Assembly: GCA_025765615.1 (NCBI GenBank)
Contig: JAIVFJ010000033.1
Coordinates: 124,001-188,000 of the forward strand
Source of the DNA: Zopfochytrium polystomum
Taxonomy: Eukaryota > Chytridiomycota > Chytridiomycetes > Chytridiales > Chytridiaceae
Length of the DNA: 64,000 nucleotides
Reading direction: 5' to 3'
Position numbers and translations under genes: made by a program. Below the pieces are notes generated by a model. It was not told the origin of the DNA and searched no databases. It worked only from the letters and a program-made list of their open reading frames with translations. Below are positions 43,867-55,643 of the stretch, one piece after another. Numbering within the stretch: position 1 is the first letter of the stretch; each line of letters starts with the position of its first letter.

Positions 43867-45973
43867 ATGTCCACTGCCTCTAACAACCACTTCCGCAACC
43901 ACCACGGCGACGATGAGGACGATCTGCCCCCGCCGCTCGTAACCGATGACCAGCTCGCCGGAGCGGCGGCGGCGACGGCGGCTGCCTCCACCACTCCTGA
44001 CGCAGCCACCGCTGCCACCACCGTCGCCACTGCAGGACCGTCCGTCGACCTCGGTCACGCCCCTGTGCCGGTCACCATCGTCACCGGTTTCCTCGGTTTG
44101 TGCAGCTCTCATGCAGGCGCGCTTTCGGCGCGAGGACTACGGCTACGCGAAACGCTTCACTGACGCATGACGTCGTTTCAACCAGGCAGCGGGAAAACCA
44201 CTCTGGTAACGCGACTGCTGACGGAAAACCACGGAAAAAGGATCGCGGTCATCCTAAACGAATTCGGCGACAGTGAGTTTTCGACCAACATGTACGAATT
44301 GTTCAACACGACTCTTTCCCCCTTTCACGCCAGGCTCCGGAATCGACAAAAGCTTAACTGTCAGTGCAGGCGGGGAAACAGCCGAAGAATGGCTGGAGTT
44401 GAACAACGGTTGCCTATGCTGCGAGACAAAGTGGGAATGCTTGGAAAAACGAAATTGACGGTATGGCTAATAGTTTCTTTATTTTTTTCTACAAGAGAAG
44501 CCGGCGTCAAGGCTATCGAAAACTTGATGAAAAAGCGAGGAAAATTCGACTACATCCTCCTGGAGACGACGGGACTCGCAGACCCAGGTATTCAGTAGTC
44601 AGTTGCTTTGGCGCGTTTCTGAACTGCGCCATTCTTTGGCATCGAGCTCAGGCCCAATCGCGTCCATGTTCTGGCTCGACGAGGCCATCCAAAGTGACAT
44701 TTACCTTGACGGCGTCGTCACGCTCGTCGATGCAAAGTACGCGCTCAAGGTCAGTGCCGCCACATTCCACATCCAGCGTCTGCTTGCGCTGAACCCCGCC
44801 TTCCTCCCGCGATATTCCCAGCAATTGAATGAAACCAAACCGGACGGCAGTCTCAACGAAGCCGTCAGGTGAGGCGACCCTCCCTCTCGCACAACACGCA
44901 CAACACCTCTTACCCGCCTGGGACGTGATTCCACGCGCATCAGGCAAATGGCCCTCGCGGACCGCATCGTCCTCAACAAGACGGACCTCGTCGACGCCGC
45001 CCACCTCGCCGAACTCGAATCGGCCGTGCGAGCCATCAACGCGTTCGCGCCGCTGCAGCGGACCTCGCACTCAAAGTATTGCCTCTTTTTTGCCGGTTTT
45101 TTTCGCAAACCAACTTAGTCCCTCCACACTTTTAACCGAAAACAACAATTGAAACCACACACAACAAACCAAAAAACCGTCAAGCGTCCCCATCGACTTC
45201 CTCCTCGACATCCACGCCTTTGACGAGTGGACACGCGACCGCTTCCTCCCCGCACCGCCGACAACAGGGGCGGACACCTGCAACGAGTCGCCGTCGTCAA
45301 CGGCGTGCTCTGACCCCTCGCACGACCACGCGTACGACCACGCGCACAGTCACCAAGACCGCGTATCGTCGGTCCACAAGATTGATGAGGTGATCAGAAT
45401 GGCAAACGGCGACGCGAGGGAACCGGGGCGACAAATGCGGGTGACGCAACGATATGAGGGGTGTGAGGGCTGTGGGGCTGCGTGAAAGTGCGGATGCGTT
45501 GTTTTCTCATATTTTAAAAATACCCTCATTCACATGCATGTTCGCCCTCATCAAAACAACAGTCCGTTCGTACGGTCATGCTGCCCGTGCTTTCCCCGGT
45601 CAACAAAAAGTCATTTGAAGCGTGGCTTCAATCCATCCTATGGGAAAAATCTGTTCCGTCTCCTGCGGGGTCAGAACCCACCGCGAGCATCGAAGTCCTT
45701 CGCCTCAAGGCTCTTGTTGAATGCGATGGGCGGCGCACTGTCGTTCAGGGCGTGCAAGAATTGTACGACTTCCACGAGGCCGGGCCTTGGGCCGAATCTG
45801 AGGGAAAGCTTGTTCTCATTGGTTGTAAATTACATTCTCGTTCCTGGCTCCCATCATCCCATTGACCTTTGTCCAAAGGCCGTCACCTGGACCGGACAGC
45901 ACTGGGACAGTCGTTTCAGGCGCACTGCCTTCAAACGCACTCAACCGCTGACATAAACGAGAGGCCAACATAG
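43867..45973 (+). CDS. ZNG1: CobW/ZNG1-type zinc metallochaperone GTPase
   Basis: Ten exons (43867-44095, 44186-44272, 44334-44430, 44496-44587, 44652-44749, 44822-44868, 44944-45075, 45185-45389, 45563-45821, 45879-45973) total 1,341 nt, 446 residues. The family uses GTP hydrolysis to deliver zinc, in characterised members to methionine aminopeptidase. Motifs: Walker A in TGFLGSGKTT (assembled only after splicing), NEFGDS, the metal-binding NNGCLCC, the switch region [14 protein letters not shown], and NKTDLVD for guanine. A His/Asp-rich loop ([12 protein letters not shown]) may bind metal. The C-terminal CobW_C domain has [36 protein letters not shown] and LVLIGRHLD. The exon 8 donor could be 45371 instead of 45389. 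The Ala/Thr-rich N-terminus is poorly conserved. Confidence 0.93.
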
Positions 45974-46492
45974 TTAATTTACAAGGAAAAAAAATTTCTG
46001 ATCTCAAAGATTACGCGCAGTGAAAAGGCCGGTTTGGTCGAAGAACGCAAGGGGCGAGGGATAAGGTCCAAGTAAGCGAGAAACTGTTGAAGATCAAGGC
46101 AGAATCAACTGCTTTCCGGCACCACCGAGAGGGGTCGAAAACAATCAAAATCAAAATAAAGGTTAAAAAGGGAAGTTGTGGGTACTGCAGAGTGAGAGGG
46201 AGAAGGTTGCGCTTGAGAAAAAAAAAAAGAGGAAGGTTTGAAAATCATCGGACGGATCTCTATCATCAATTGGAGCTGATCACGAAAACCACCTTCCTCT
46301 GAAGCTGGATAATAGCGCTAATTACAGGTCCGAAGCATAGATAGAGCACTCAAATCTTCGAAGGGGATGTGTGGGAGAAGTGCAGCCAAGGAGGACGAAA
46401 ACTGCGAACAACTACCTCAAAGACGAAATTAGTGTAACGGGTGGCGATTCAGATGGGGGTTGAATCAGTTCTCCCTCGATCTGAATTTAAGA
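45974..46492. other. Convergent 3' spacer
   Basis: This lies between ZNG1 (+) and the cold-shock gene (-). It is purine-rich on the + strand with short A runs, and no supported gene is present. Confidence 0.5.
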
Positions 46493-48117
46493 TCATTGGC
46501 GCCTGGAACCGTAAGAGCCCGAGTGTCCATAAAGTCCGCCACCAGCATGTGTGGACTGCTGAGGATTGCCTGTCGGTGGCAGTGGCGACGGCGACTGTGA
46601 CTGCGTATACAATGAACTTAGGCTTGGTGAGTTTTGCGGCGGCTGTTGTGTCGCAGCCTGGTGCCTTCCTTGTTGCGCTTGGCTATGCTGCTGCTGGGAG
46701 TGGCTTGACGCTTGCTGGGTCTGGTGCTGTGGTGGTAATGGTAAAGGGTACGTTGGATACCCATATGTTGCTCCGTGTGGTGTTGACGGGGGGTTGCCAG
46801 GTTGGGAATGGTACATGTACGGGTGCCCAACGACAGGATAAGTGTACATCGGGACGGTAGCAGGAGCAGTTTGCGGGGAGGGTGCCGAAGAGCTTCCAGA
46901 GTTCGATAGAGACAGGTCACCCAATAGGCCTGCAACGGAATCTGCCTGGCTGCTTGGTTGGCCGTGAAACATAGGATATCCCAGATACTGAACGCCAGGT
47001 GACGTTGACGGGTCGCTTGAGGACGGAACTGAAGAAGGTGTATCCGGGGTTGGCGACACGGTCGTTGACGTCGACGATGGCACGGGTGGTCCTTGCATAA
47101 TGGGATACATCCCGCCAACCGGCGCAAAGGATCCATATGGGTACGAGGGCCATTGCGGCTGAATATAGTAATTTGATGGAACAGGATAGGGCTGCGACGG
47201 TGGGAGAGAACCTGACTGACTCTGAAAATATTGAGGGGCTGCCGGGTGTATTTGGCGAAAAAAGGAGTTAAGGTTGACCCGCAAGGAAACAAGAATTGCT
47301 CACTTTGATCCTTATGATAAAATGGAGGGAAATTCGGAGCAGAATGTCCTGAGGGCTGGGGAGACATGTAGGAACGCTGAGCTGAGCCTGACGGAGACTG
47401 AATTCCGTGGTGAGCATTCGGGTCTCCCAAAACGGGACCGCCGCCAGGGCCAGAAACGTTCGCAGCTTGCAGTCCCTTTGGACCATGCAGCAGATCAAAT
47501 TCAACGACTTCGCCCTCGGCAAGGCTCCTAGGACGGCGGATTCACTTTCAGATAATGACGGCTTTAGAAACTTCAACTTACCTAAACCCACCGTCCGCTT
47601 TCAGAATGGCAGTGTGATGGACGAAGACTACGGCAGTGCAAAACGTCAAGCATGGAACAGATGCAATCGTCCTCTCACCTTCGAGCTCGCCTTCTTGCGG
47701 GATAATGAAACCATAGCCTTGACCAAGACAGAGATGTCAGACAAGCAGCAAGCAGAGAACTACTCATTTACCTTTCTGCGAATTAAAGAATTTTACTGTC
47801 CCTGAAGTTCGAATGGCTCCCGCTGCTGAAACAACCGGTATTGGAGTTGTCGCCGATATTCTTGGTGGTAAGGGGGAGGCTCTCGAAGGATTCAACAGAG
47901 GACCGCGGCTTGATTCGTCAGGAGCGGACAGTCGGGATGCCGTGGATTCAAGGCGGCCTCCTGGTGCAACCGGAAGTTGGCGTGACTTCTGATGGCCCTC
48001 CGAAGACACTTCTGGAGCAGCTGTGACTTCGTTGATGGCGGTGGTCGACGACGAGGCCGACGACAGTGTTCCCAGCCCTGGTCCAGTCTGCGCGGATGCA
48101 GGTTTCTCGGTCGTCAT
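46493..48117 (-). CDS. Cold-shock-domain (Y-box-like) RNA-binding protein
   Basis: Five exons (48117-47772, 47717-47679, 47627-47582, 47527-47304, 47238-46493) total 1,401 nt, 466 residues. The cold-shock domain begins near residue 104 and is spread over four exons. It includes SGTVKFFNSQKGYGFI (RNP1), ELEVFVHHTAI (RNP2), GGFRSLAEGEVVEFD and GPKGLQAANVSGPGG. Two of the exons are only 39 and 46 nt. The domain binds single-stranded RNA or DNA. The first 100 residues are Ser/Pro/Thr-rich, and the last 250 are Pro/Gln/Tyr/Ser-rich with histidines, a prion-like composition seen in RNA-granule proteins. Likely role: mRNA packaging or translation control, by family analogy. Confidence 0.9.
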
Positions 48118-49506
48118 TACTGGGGACAAAAGAAATCTCTGGTGAGAATCTCCTCGTTCGCACACGCCTCGCGTCCAGGGTTCGACTGCTTTGCGTCGGA
48201 AGTCGAATAATTCGGCCCAAGCTTAGTCTGGTGACTCGAAATTCGAACGTCCGAATCTGGGCTGGAGAAAGAGGCATGTGAGTCCTGTGCCACTCGAACA
48301 GCCCCTCCAAAAGACAGACACGCCTGGCCCAAGCCCAATGACCAAGCGATCCTCCGAACGGGTTGGAGAACGAAGCGGAGGAGAATCCAAGCGCTGGGAT
48401 ACATCGCAATGTAGATTCATCCGAGCCCTGTTGTTTGCGACTCAAGTACTGCTCCCTCGCAAGGCAACCCTTGCCTTTCTTACTCCGACACTCCGACCAT
48501 GGTCTTCAGGTTTCGAATCCGGATGCCACGACAGAGTGTCGTAAGTTGATCGATCCATCGTGCCCGAGGAGGAAGGAGCATCTCGATATCATCCCTTCTA
48601 GCTGGAGAGCCGAAATGGAGCGCCGGGCTGGCAGTGTCTCGTTGCTGGCGATCCATCGGAGAAGTTAAGTGGTTCACGAGTGGTGCATGGTGCGAGGGGT
48701 CGAAGGCTCGTCCTTCCGTCTGAACTGAAGTACAAGTCCGCCTCGTGCTGCTGCATCGGCGAGTATCTCCGCTTCTCCTCATCGTCATCCTCCTCCTCCT
48801 CCTAATCTACTCCTCCCACGGCGGCGGCCTACGCTCGGGCGCCGCCTTCCCTGCCCCGCCCCCCTTCCCCACGTCAGCACCCATCCCCTCCACCCGCGCC
48901 ATCCCCATTCTCTCACACGCACCCACCTTCTGACGGGAATTTTATTTTTTTTCCTTTCTTTCCCCGCCCATTTTGCCCATTTTGTTTTTTCTGTCTCCAG
49001 CCGTTCTGCTCTCCATAATATTTTTTTTTGTCTTATTTTTTTTGTCTTGCTGTCTGTCTGTCTGTCTGCTGCCGCCTTTCCCACCACCAATGCAACGAGC
49101 AGGTATGTCTGTCTGCCTGTCTGCCTGGGTGCATACAGGGTTCACCTTTCTTTTTTGGTTATTTTTTCTTTTTTCCCTCCGTTGATGGCTGCGTGGTCAG
49201 TTCTCCTTTCGAGCACAACACAAGCCAGGACCAAAGGATCAATCTTGCTGACCGCATTATTGCACCAGAAGAGAGGAGAGAGAGAGAGAGAGAGAGAGAA
49301 TAAAAGCAGAATGCAAACAATCAAGGCACGGGCGGTGGCTTCTTGCTGCTGTCGTGCGGGCTGTTCCCGGAAAATCGAGGGTCCAGCCCCACCAGCCGCC
49401 ATTAGCAATCAACGAGCACTTAGAAACACAACAGGAAGAGAACAAAAAAAAGAGACTGCACACACACACACCACACACGCACACTTGCTCCGCCCACTCT
49501 TCTTCT
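48118..49506. other. Cold-shock gene upstream region, repeat-rich
   Basis: No supported gene in 1.4 kb. On the + strand there are a CCT-rich run (about 48788-48812), T-rich tracts (48940-49040), a (CTGT)n block (49050-49066), CTGT/CTGC units (49107-49127), a (GA)n run (49274-49300) and a (CA)n run (49459-49486). Open frames crossing these are repeat-encoded. Confidence 0.4.
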
Positions 49507-50074
49507 TCACCTTTCAACGACCCACGCCGGCCGGTTGCTTTCCGCATTCGCTTTGATCATGTCGAGCAGTGCCTGCGCGCGAGCGCGCTCATCAGCGCTC
49601 AGCTGGTGGCTCACACCGATGCGCTGTAATGGGAAGTGCGTAAGCCGTGGACGATTGTTGCAAGCTCCGGAGGACCATCAAGTCCTACACGCCACTCCTC
49701 TTGCGTACCTGAGCTATTTCTCTATTTCGCCGTAGCACCAGTGGGAGCGGATCCGATTGATCAGAAGGTTGCGATAGGTCTGTGCACATATAGTCTTACC
49801 TGTCTGATGGAACGGTGTAGGTCATGAATCCGTACCCAACGGCGATGATGCTGTTGGGAAAGCGAATGGGTTGTGTAAGAATCGTGCTTCTAACGTGTTG
49901 TCTACGTCGCGATCTGACGGATCTGCTCACACACGCACACACACACTCTCTCTCTTCTCTCTCTCCCTCCTCGGTCTCCCCACTCATTTTGGTTTGATGT
50001 CCGCGCGCCTCGAGCTTGCCCCACCTCGCGCTGGCAATTAAGCCCTTGATCAGCCGTGCAGCCCGAGACGACAT
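49507..50074 (-). CDS. Small UQCC3/Cbp4-like cytochrome bc1 assembly factor
   Basis: Four exons (50074-50025, 49850-49800, 49721-49709, 49623-49507) total 231 nt, 76 residues. UQCC3 in animals and Cbp4 in yeast are single-pass inner-membrane proteins that stabilise newly made cytochrome b. Features match: a short basic N-terminus, one membrane helix (IASASIIAVGYGFMTY) followed directly by TVPSDRE, the position of the family's V-T-P/T-P-T-E motif, then a charged helix with ADERARAQALLDMIKANAES and a terminal PAWVVER. The third exon is only 13 nt, and the gene is too fragmented to show up as an open frame. All joins keep phase. The call rests on size, topology and the TVPSDR and PAW motifs. Confidence 0.72.
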
Positions 50075-50612
50075 CGCTCGTTGTTTGTGTGGGGGTTTCC
50101 TTGTCAAACCACTATGGAGGAAAGCAACGACTATCCTTTCCCCATCATCGAAACGTGAAAGTCCGCTGGATTCGAAAATTCAGTAAAGAGAAAAATTAAC
50201 GAGACACAGGAGATCTTCCTCACGACATGACACCGTTCCAAGACATCCACAAGCGCCACGCTCGCACTCCCCCACCCGCCCTCCTCCCAAAAACGACGCA
50301 GCTGGCCCCCCTTAGAGTCTTCCTATCGATCCCGGCGACGTGGCGGTCACGGAGTCTCAGCCTTGCAGCCAAGCAAGGCAACGTACGAACATGGCTTTCT
50401 AGATCGATCACCCCCCTTGCTGCCGTATAATTACAGTAAAGCACACAAAAGGAAGAGTTCGTTTCCCTGACTCTCGAACATCAATAAAAACAAATAATCG
50501 AACCGTTCGCGTCATCCGGGAATCTCTGGCCCTCTCTGCTTTGCTCCTAAACTCCACGCCAAATAATTCCCGCCACCAACCTTTCTTCATTTTATCCAAT
50601 CTGTTCCAGTAA
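50075..50612. other. Spacer upstream of the UQCC3-like gene
   Basis: No convincing gene. The + strand has a 67-codon open frame (50227-50430) without family features, and the minus strand has the 3' flank of the velvet gene. Nothing else was identified. Confidence 0.4.
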
Positions 50613-52036
50613 TCAGCCGGCATCATCCCCGCGCGGCCGCACAGCCACTCGGATTCCCTGCTTTGCAAACTGTTTGACCATGTCCGATGGCTCCACGGAA
50701 CCCGGGTAGTTCTCGTCTTGCTGGTATACTTTGAACTGGTCAGAGAGGACGGTCTGTAGTGAGCGCGACTTCGGTCTGCGTGGGTTCAATACGTCAGGAG
50801 AATTTTTTCGACCAGCTCACGAGTTAGGCAAGGTAGGTACAATACAGAGAATCGCCTACATAACACACCTTGAAATATCGTACAGGTCAAACTGGAGCCG
50901 GTACAGACCTCCACGGGAGATGCACATTTCAGGAAAGACGAAAAACATCCCCTTCCTGTTGTTGTGGTCTCTCAGTATGTAGCACGGTGAAATCAACGTC
51001 CCCAGCAGGATCTGCGAAAATTGAGGCAAGCTGAGCGACGCATCGGTGGGAGTCCTCAGCGCAGACGATGCAGACGATGACGAGAACGACGGCAGCGGGT
51101 ATGAGGAATGTGAAGATGCCGTGCCGCGAGCTGGCGATCGTCTTTGTGCGCTTGCGGCTCCGCTGGATGGAGTATATGGTCGGCGGCTTTGGTCGCTTCC
51201 CTGGGATAACAGAATCGGGTCCTGCTGGCTCGGTTGTCGCTGATGGTCTTTCGATAACGATTGTTCACTCCTCGGATGCGCGAAGTCGTGCAGAGAATCG
51301 CTTGGCCGTCTCGGTTCATGGTCTGGAATCGTCGTGTCCACCAGTCGGCTCAACGACATCGAAGGTTGCTGCAGACGGTCGCGAAGGGGTTTCTGCGAGG
51401 GACTATGTCGGGTCGGGCTCCAACGCTGGCGATTCATGTCGGACTCATCCGGGCAGTTGCATCCTGACCGAGGGATGTCGTCGCTGGTGCAGCTGCCGGT
51501 GAGACTGCTAACGCTCAAACTATTCTTGCGATGGTGGGGGTATCGTTCTGCGGCGGCAGCCGCCTGCTGTTCGCTGTCAAGGGTCGAAGTGGTCGTCACA
51601 TGAGTGGATGAAGAGACACGAGACTTTCCTAAATCCTGCTCGCCAACGCCTTCGCTGCTCGTAGTTCACAGACGATGAGGTGAGGAGGGCATCGGGTCAG
51701 GCGTTGTTCTTTCAACAAGCGATTCTCCAACTGACCGGCTCACTATCGTAGCGTACACAACAAGACAGGCGGCAATCTGGAACGAAGATCCACTTGTGGC
51801 AAGCTGGAGACTAAAAAACAGGGGAGGGGAAAGAATTGCGGAGGAGAGCAGAGGTGAGGCCGTTTTTGCGTCTTTGATGCGCTTTGATGCACTCACATTG
51901 GAGGTGGCTCAAGGTGCCTCCGATCTTTTAGGCCGACTCCGCTCTGTTTTGATCGGATCGGTTGCTGCACGATCGTCAGATGCAGCTCTTCTTCGACGGA
52001 GACTGTCTCGTCTTCGGAAAATGGCGGCTCGGCCAT
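50613..52036 (-). CDS. Velvet-domain transcriptional regulator
   Basis: Four exons (52036-51897, 51776-51744, 51654-50869, 50775-50613) total 1,122 nt, 373 residues. Velvet proteins are fungal nuclear factors with an NF-kB-like fold that control development and secondary metabolism. The domain is split by a long insert. The N-terminal half has LTIVQQPIRSKQSGVGLKDR and RHLEPPPILPPV (residues about 17-55). A Ser/Arg/Pro/Gln-rich region of about 200 residues follows. The C-terminal half has LISPCYILRDHNNRKGMFFVF, EMCISRGGLYRLQFDLYDIS, then DQFKVYQQDENYPGS and VKQFAKQGIRVAVRPRG. A 33 nt exon is needed to keep the frame. A large insert between the halves is also seen in VelB-type members, so VelB is the nearest guess. 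The start at 52036 is the first ATG before the domain. Confidence 0.88.
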
Positions 52037-53429
52037 GAGGCGGAAGGCCTTAAATCGGAGAGGAGTAGGTTTTGCTGCAAATGGGCGAACAGGTTCGATG
52101 GGGTCGCGAAGGGGCACAGCTTGCTTGTTGAGGCTCTTGTCGTCAGTGGCCGTGCTGCACACTGTATGACGATTCGCGGTTGACGATAGGCGTCAGCGCA
52201 AGGAACGAATGATTGATGCTATGGGATGGCAGTTGGGGGGGAAGGCAAGCGAGAGTTGCGGTTCGGCTGGAGGCGGCGGAGAATTCCGCGTCTGTTTCAG
52301 AATGGGCTGACCCACAAGCGAGGGAAGTTTGAACGTCCGCCTAACACGGAGGGCAGACGGCGAGACTGGCCCGTAGACAAACAGATACTTCGGATTTATT
52401 CTCCCGATTCCTTTCTCTGTCTGCTGGGTTTTTTTGAGTTTTACTTTTCAGTTCCTTCAGAAGCCCTCCACCATTGCTGGTCTCCACGTTAGTCAGCCAG
52501 GTCGGCCCTGGACATACTCACCGGGCCAAGCACACCGCTTGCCGGTGTGGGGTGAGGGTGGACGGGCGAGGGGGTGGGGAGGTGAAAGCGTCGGTCGAGG
52601 GCGAGGTGGTGGCCGCCGTTTCGTTATCAAACTGCAAACCGAGCTCTTTTGATCTGTCCACCCATCGCCAGTCTGAAGCGTGGCAAGATCGATCCGTGCG
52701 GGCGAGCTGTTTACACCACGTGTCAACATTGCGATCGTCCTTGCCTCCAAAGATTCAGACAAAAAGTGGGCGATCGGCACACAGCCGTCGGCCCGCCGGC
52801 AATCGGAATGCAATAAAAAATTGGTCCGACAGAAAAAACAAAAAGGAAGGTTTTTGTTTTGTTAATCTTTTCTGTATTAATAAGCACGGTGTGGATCAAT
52901 TGCTTTGCCGCCTGGGTGTGGGGCAGGGACTGACTGGATCGAGAGGGATCGAGACAGCAAATTCCAAAGGAGAATGGTGCGAAGCAAGAGAAAAAAATGC
53001 CCCTCCAGCCCGGAAGTTGGAATCCAACCTCAGCACCGAACCGCTCCTCAGTCTTTTTTCACTTGATCGCTTGCACCACTCGGTCCCACACTCGTTAGCG
53101 CGTGCAGTCCTCGCGCATGGATGCTCTTGGCATCCCAGGCCCAATATTGAGCGACTTGGTCGGCTGAGCGACTCTGATTCTGTAAACGGATTAAAACAGC
53201 ATCTTCCCATGAGTGCCGGATTTGGGCTTCAATTGGTAAATTATTTGAATATTACGTCTGGCACCACCAAGTTATTGAGGTGTAAGCCAATCAAAACATT
53301 GAACTTTTACTCAACTGCAACGGAATAACCAAGTGGAAACCTTACCCCAGGACGGTTTCCCATAAGATGCTGTGGTAAAAGCTGGGATCCAACCAGTGCG
53401 GCCATTCAGCTGGCCAAACAATCTTCACA
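52037..53429. other. Spacer between velvet and MED22 genes
   Basis: I see no supported gene in 1.4 kb. Several open frames of 60-280 codons occur on the + strand (the longest about 52474-53328) but have no recognisable motif, and Met/splice arrangements do not improve them. The sequence includes G-rich patches (about 52540-52610) and A/T-rich patches (52815-52880). Confidence 0.35.
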
Positions 53430-54057
53430 TCAGGCAACCGTCAGGTCCCTCGCCGCTTCAAGCGCTTCCACAACCTCGCGCATTTCGTCCCTGACATCAA
53501 CCAGCGCATCTTTTGCAACTGCCCGAGCATCCTGGAGCGTGAGATACCGGCCGCGGACAGTCGAGTTCAGCGTGCGAAAGTCGTTGAGCAGCAGAGCGCG
53601 CTTGATGTCCAGGGTTAGGGAGAGCAGCGACTCGGCCGAGTGGATCATGTTGGCCGCGGCTCCAAGCATGAGGTGATGCTCCTGCGCGACCTTGTAGCGG
53701 TCCTTGACCGGCGCCGTAGAGCCGCTGCCAGAACCGTCGCCGCCCTTTGCACCAGCACCCGAGGTGGCGACGATGGCGCCATCCGCGTCCTGGCCGCTCG
53801 ACGTAGGGAATCGAAGCTGACAGCAATTTGGGTCCAAATGGAACGAATGAACAAAGCCGTCAATTCATCTGCCCGTGGCGAAACGGATGAAATCTTCCCA
53901 CCGCCGCCGCGCCGACAATGTGGGCCAGCTGTGCTTCGAGGGTCGCAAGTTCGGCGTCCAATCGCTTGTTCAGACGTTCCTCGGCGGCCACGGCCTGAGA
54001 GCTGCGAGGGACGATTGATTGGCTGCTCAATTGCTGCTGCTGTTGCAAAGTGCTCAT
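53430..54057 (-). CDS. MED22: Mediator complex subunit 22
   Basis: Two exons (54057-53902 and 53816-53430) total 543 nt, 180 residues. Med22 is a small head-module subunit of Mediator, linking activators to RNA polymerase II in the nucleus. The N-terminal exon encodes a Gln/Ser run and a helix (EERLNKRLDAELATLEAQLAH). The second exon carries the family core: YKVAQEHHLMLGAAANMIHS, AESLLSLTLDIKRALLLNDF, and a final heptad-rich helix (VDVRDEMREVVEALEAARDL). AESL followed by ALLLNDF is the characteristic Med22 signature. A Gly/Ser-rich insert of about 30 residues precedes the core and makes it longer than the animal protein of about 140 residues. It is divergent from the NAC beta gene. Confidence 0.85.
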
Positions 54058-54764
54058 TTGCGAAGATTGTCTTGTCAAGTGGTTTCGTTTTTTGTTGGTC
54101 AACTGGCCACTGTTGTCCCAGTACCCACCACGGGACGCACCATCGCCGTGTTCAGCTTCAGCGTCCAGCCGGAGCTGCCCGGTGGCAGGGGCGCGGACGG
54201 CAACGAAATGAAGGGGCTGCAACTGACCAGGACTAACTTTATACCAAACACATTGAGTGCCACACAATTAGAATGGTCAAAGTCTCTTGTAAAATCTCCA
54301 CTATCACTGAGGAGCATGTGTTAAGGCCGCGATTTTCGCTACAATGCGTTTCAACTTTGCAGTCGGACTCAACCTTCGAAGGCGCTGTGGTGCCGTTCTC
54401 TCCGGAAAAAAAAAAAAATAAATAAATAAAAAGGAAAAGGGTGCGGGCGGAAACGGCAGAGGCAGCTGCGCGGCCCCGTGAAGAAGTGGACAACGGCTTG
54501 GGGTGGTGGTGGTGGCGGTGGAAGGAGTGGGAGAAAGGCCAATTCCCAGTCTACATCTTCATCAACCATCGGAAATTTTCCTGGTGGCAGCGACCCGCCG
54601 ACCGACTGACTCGTGACAAGGTCGCACTAACAGGAAAAAGAAAAATCCTCTTCATCCTCAGTCGAACTTCGTTTGTCGTCGGCCCAGCCATCAGCAACTA
54701 CACCGCAAACAGCAGAGCTGCAGCAGCCAGACACTCTCGCACTCACTCACAAACGTAGACCTCG
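54058..54764. promoter_or_regulatory. Divergent spacer between MED22 and NAC beta genes
   Basis: About 700 bp without a supported gene. An A-rich (AAAT)n stretch lies near 54406-54435, GGTGGT repeats at about 54504-54520, and an ACTCTCGCACTCACTCAC stretch just before the NAC beta start. Confidence 0.4.
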
Positions 54765-55643
54765 ATGAACCCTGAGAAGCTCGCCAAACTGCAGGCCGCC
54801 GCCCGCATCGGTGGAAAGGGCACCCCAAGGCGGAAGATGAAGAAGGTCGTCAAGTCTGCCGGCGCCGACGACAAGAAGCTCCAGGCCACCCTCAAAAAAT
54901 TCAACGCCCAGCCCGTTGGCGGCATCGAGGAGGTCAACATGTTCAAGTCGGATGGAACCGTCCTGCACTTTGTCGCTCCGAAAGGTCAGTCGCGCTTCGC
55001 TTTCTGCGCGGCCCTTCCTTTTCCGCCACTTTGAGGCTTCGGCAATCATCGCCTGAGTTGGGTCCACGCCGCGTCTCCAGTCGATAGGGCTCCATCGGCG
55101 ATCGCTAGGAAACGATCTCGTCTGCGCTTCTTAGATCTCAATCTCCTATGTTCTTGCTTAAAAATGAGGCGATGCCGGATCATGAAGTCGAACGATCGTT
55201 TGCAAGGCTCCCATGTCGATCTCCAAACCCACCACATTGAGAGTGACGACAGACCCGAGAACGGAACCTAACTTTCTCCCTCTCCACCTACTAAAACCAC
55301 ATCAGTCCAAGCGTCGCTCGCGTCGAGCGTCTTCATCATCAACGGCCAGGCTCAGAAAAAAGACTTGACCGAACTCGTCCCGGGTATCCTTAGCCAGCTC
55401 GGCGCGGACTCACTTGCTCAACTCCGGAAATTGGCGGAAGCTTACCAAGCACAGGCGCAGCAGGCGGGCGCGAGCGGATCGGGCTCGGGCGAAAACGATG
55501 ACGACGTCCCGGAGCTGGTGTATGTGCATTGTGTTTTTCCTCGCTGTGGAGGAGGTCGTGGGGGTGGCATTAGTTGCTGACTTATATAAACTCCCTTTTC
55601 TTCCGTACCAACCTTTAGCGAGAACTTCGACTCGAACCAGTGA
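54765..55643 (+). CDS. EGD1: Nascent polypeptide-associated complex subunit beta (BTF3/EGD1)
   Basis: Three exons (54765-54984, 55306-55519, 55619-55643) total 459 nt, 152 residues. NAC beta binds ribosomes at the exit tunnel and shields nascent chains. Family motifs are the basic ribosome-binding stretch [16 protein letters not shown] (residues about 17-32), then [48 protein letters not shown] and a terminal [15 protein letters not shown]. The first intron is unusually long for this window (321 bp) and may hold regulatory sequence. The last exon is 25 nt. Length and motif order are canonical. Confidence 0.95.

Noticed and set aside
48490..48545. tRNA-like TTTCGAATCC box
   Set aside because: The flanking bases do not pair as a T stem and no acceptor or anticodon arm could be drawn.
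52474..53328. 284-codon + strand open frame between velvet and MED22
   Set aside because: No recognisable domain and irregular composition; no splice arrangement extended it to anything familiar.
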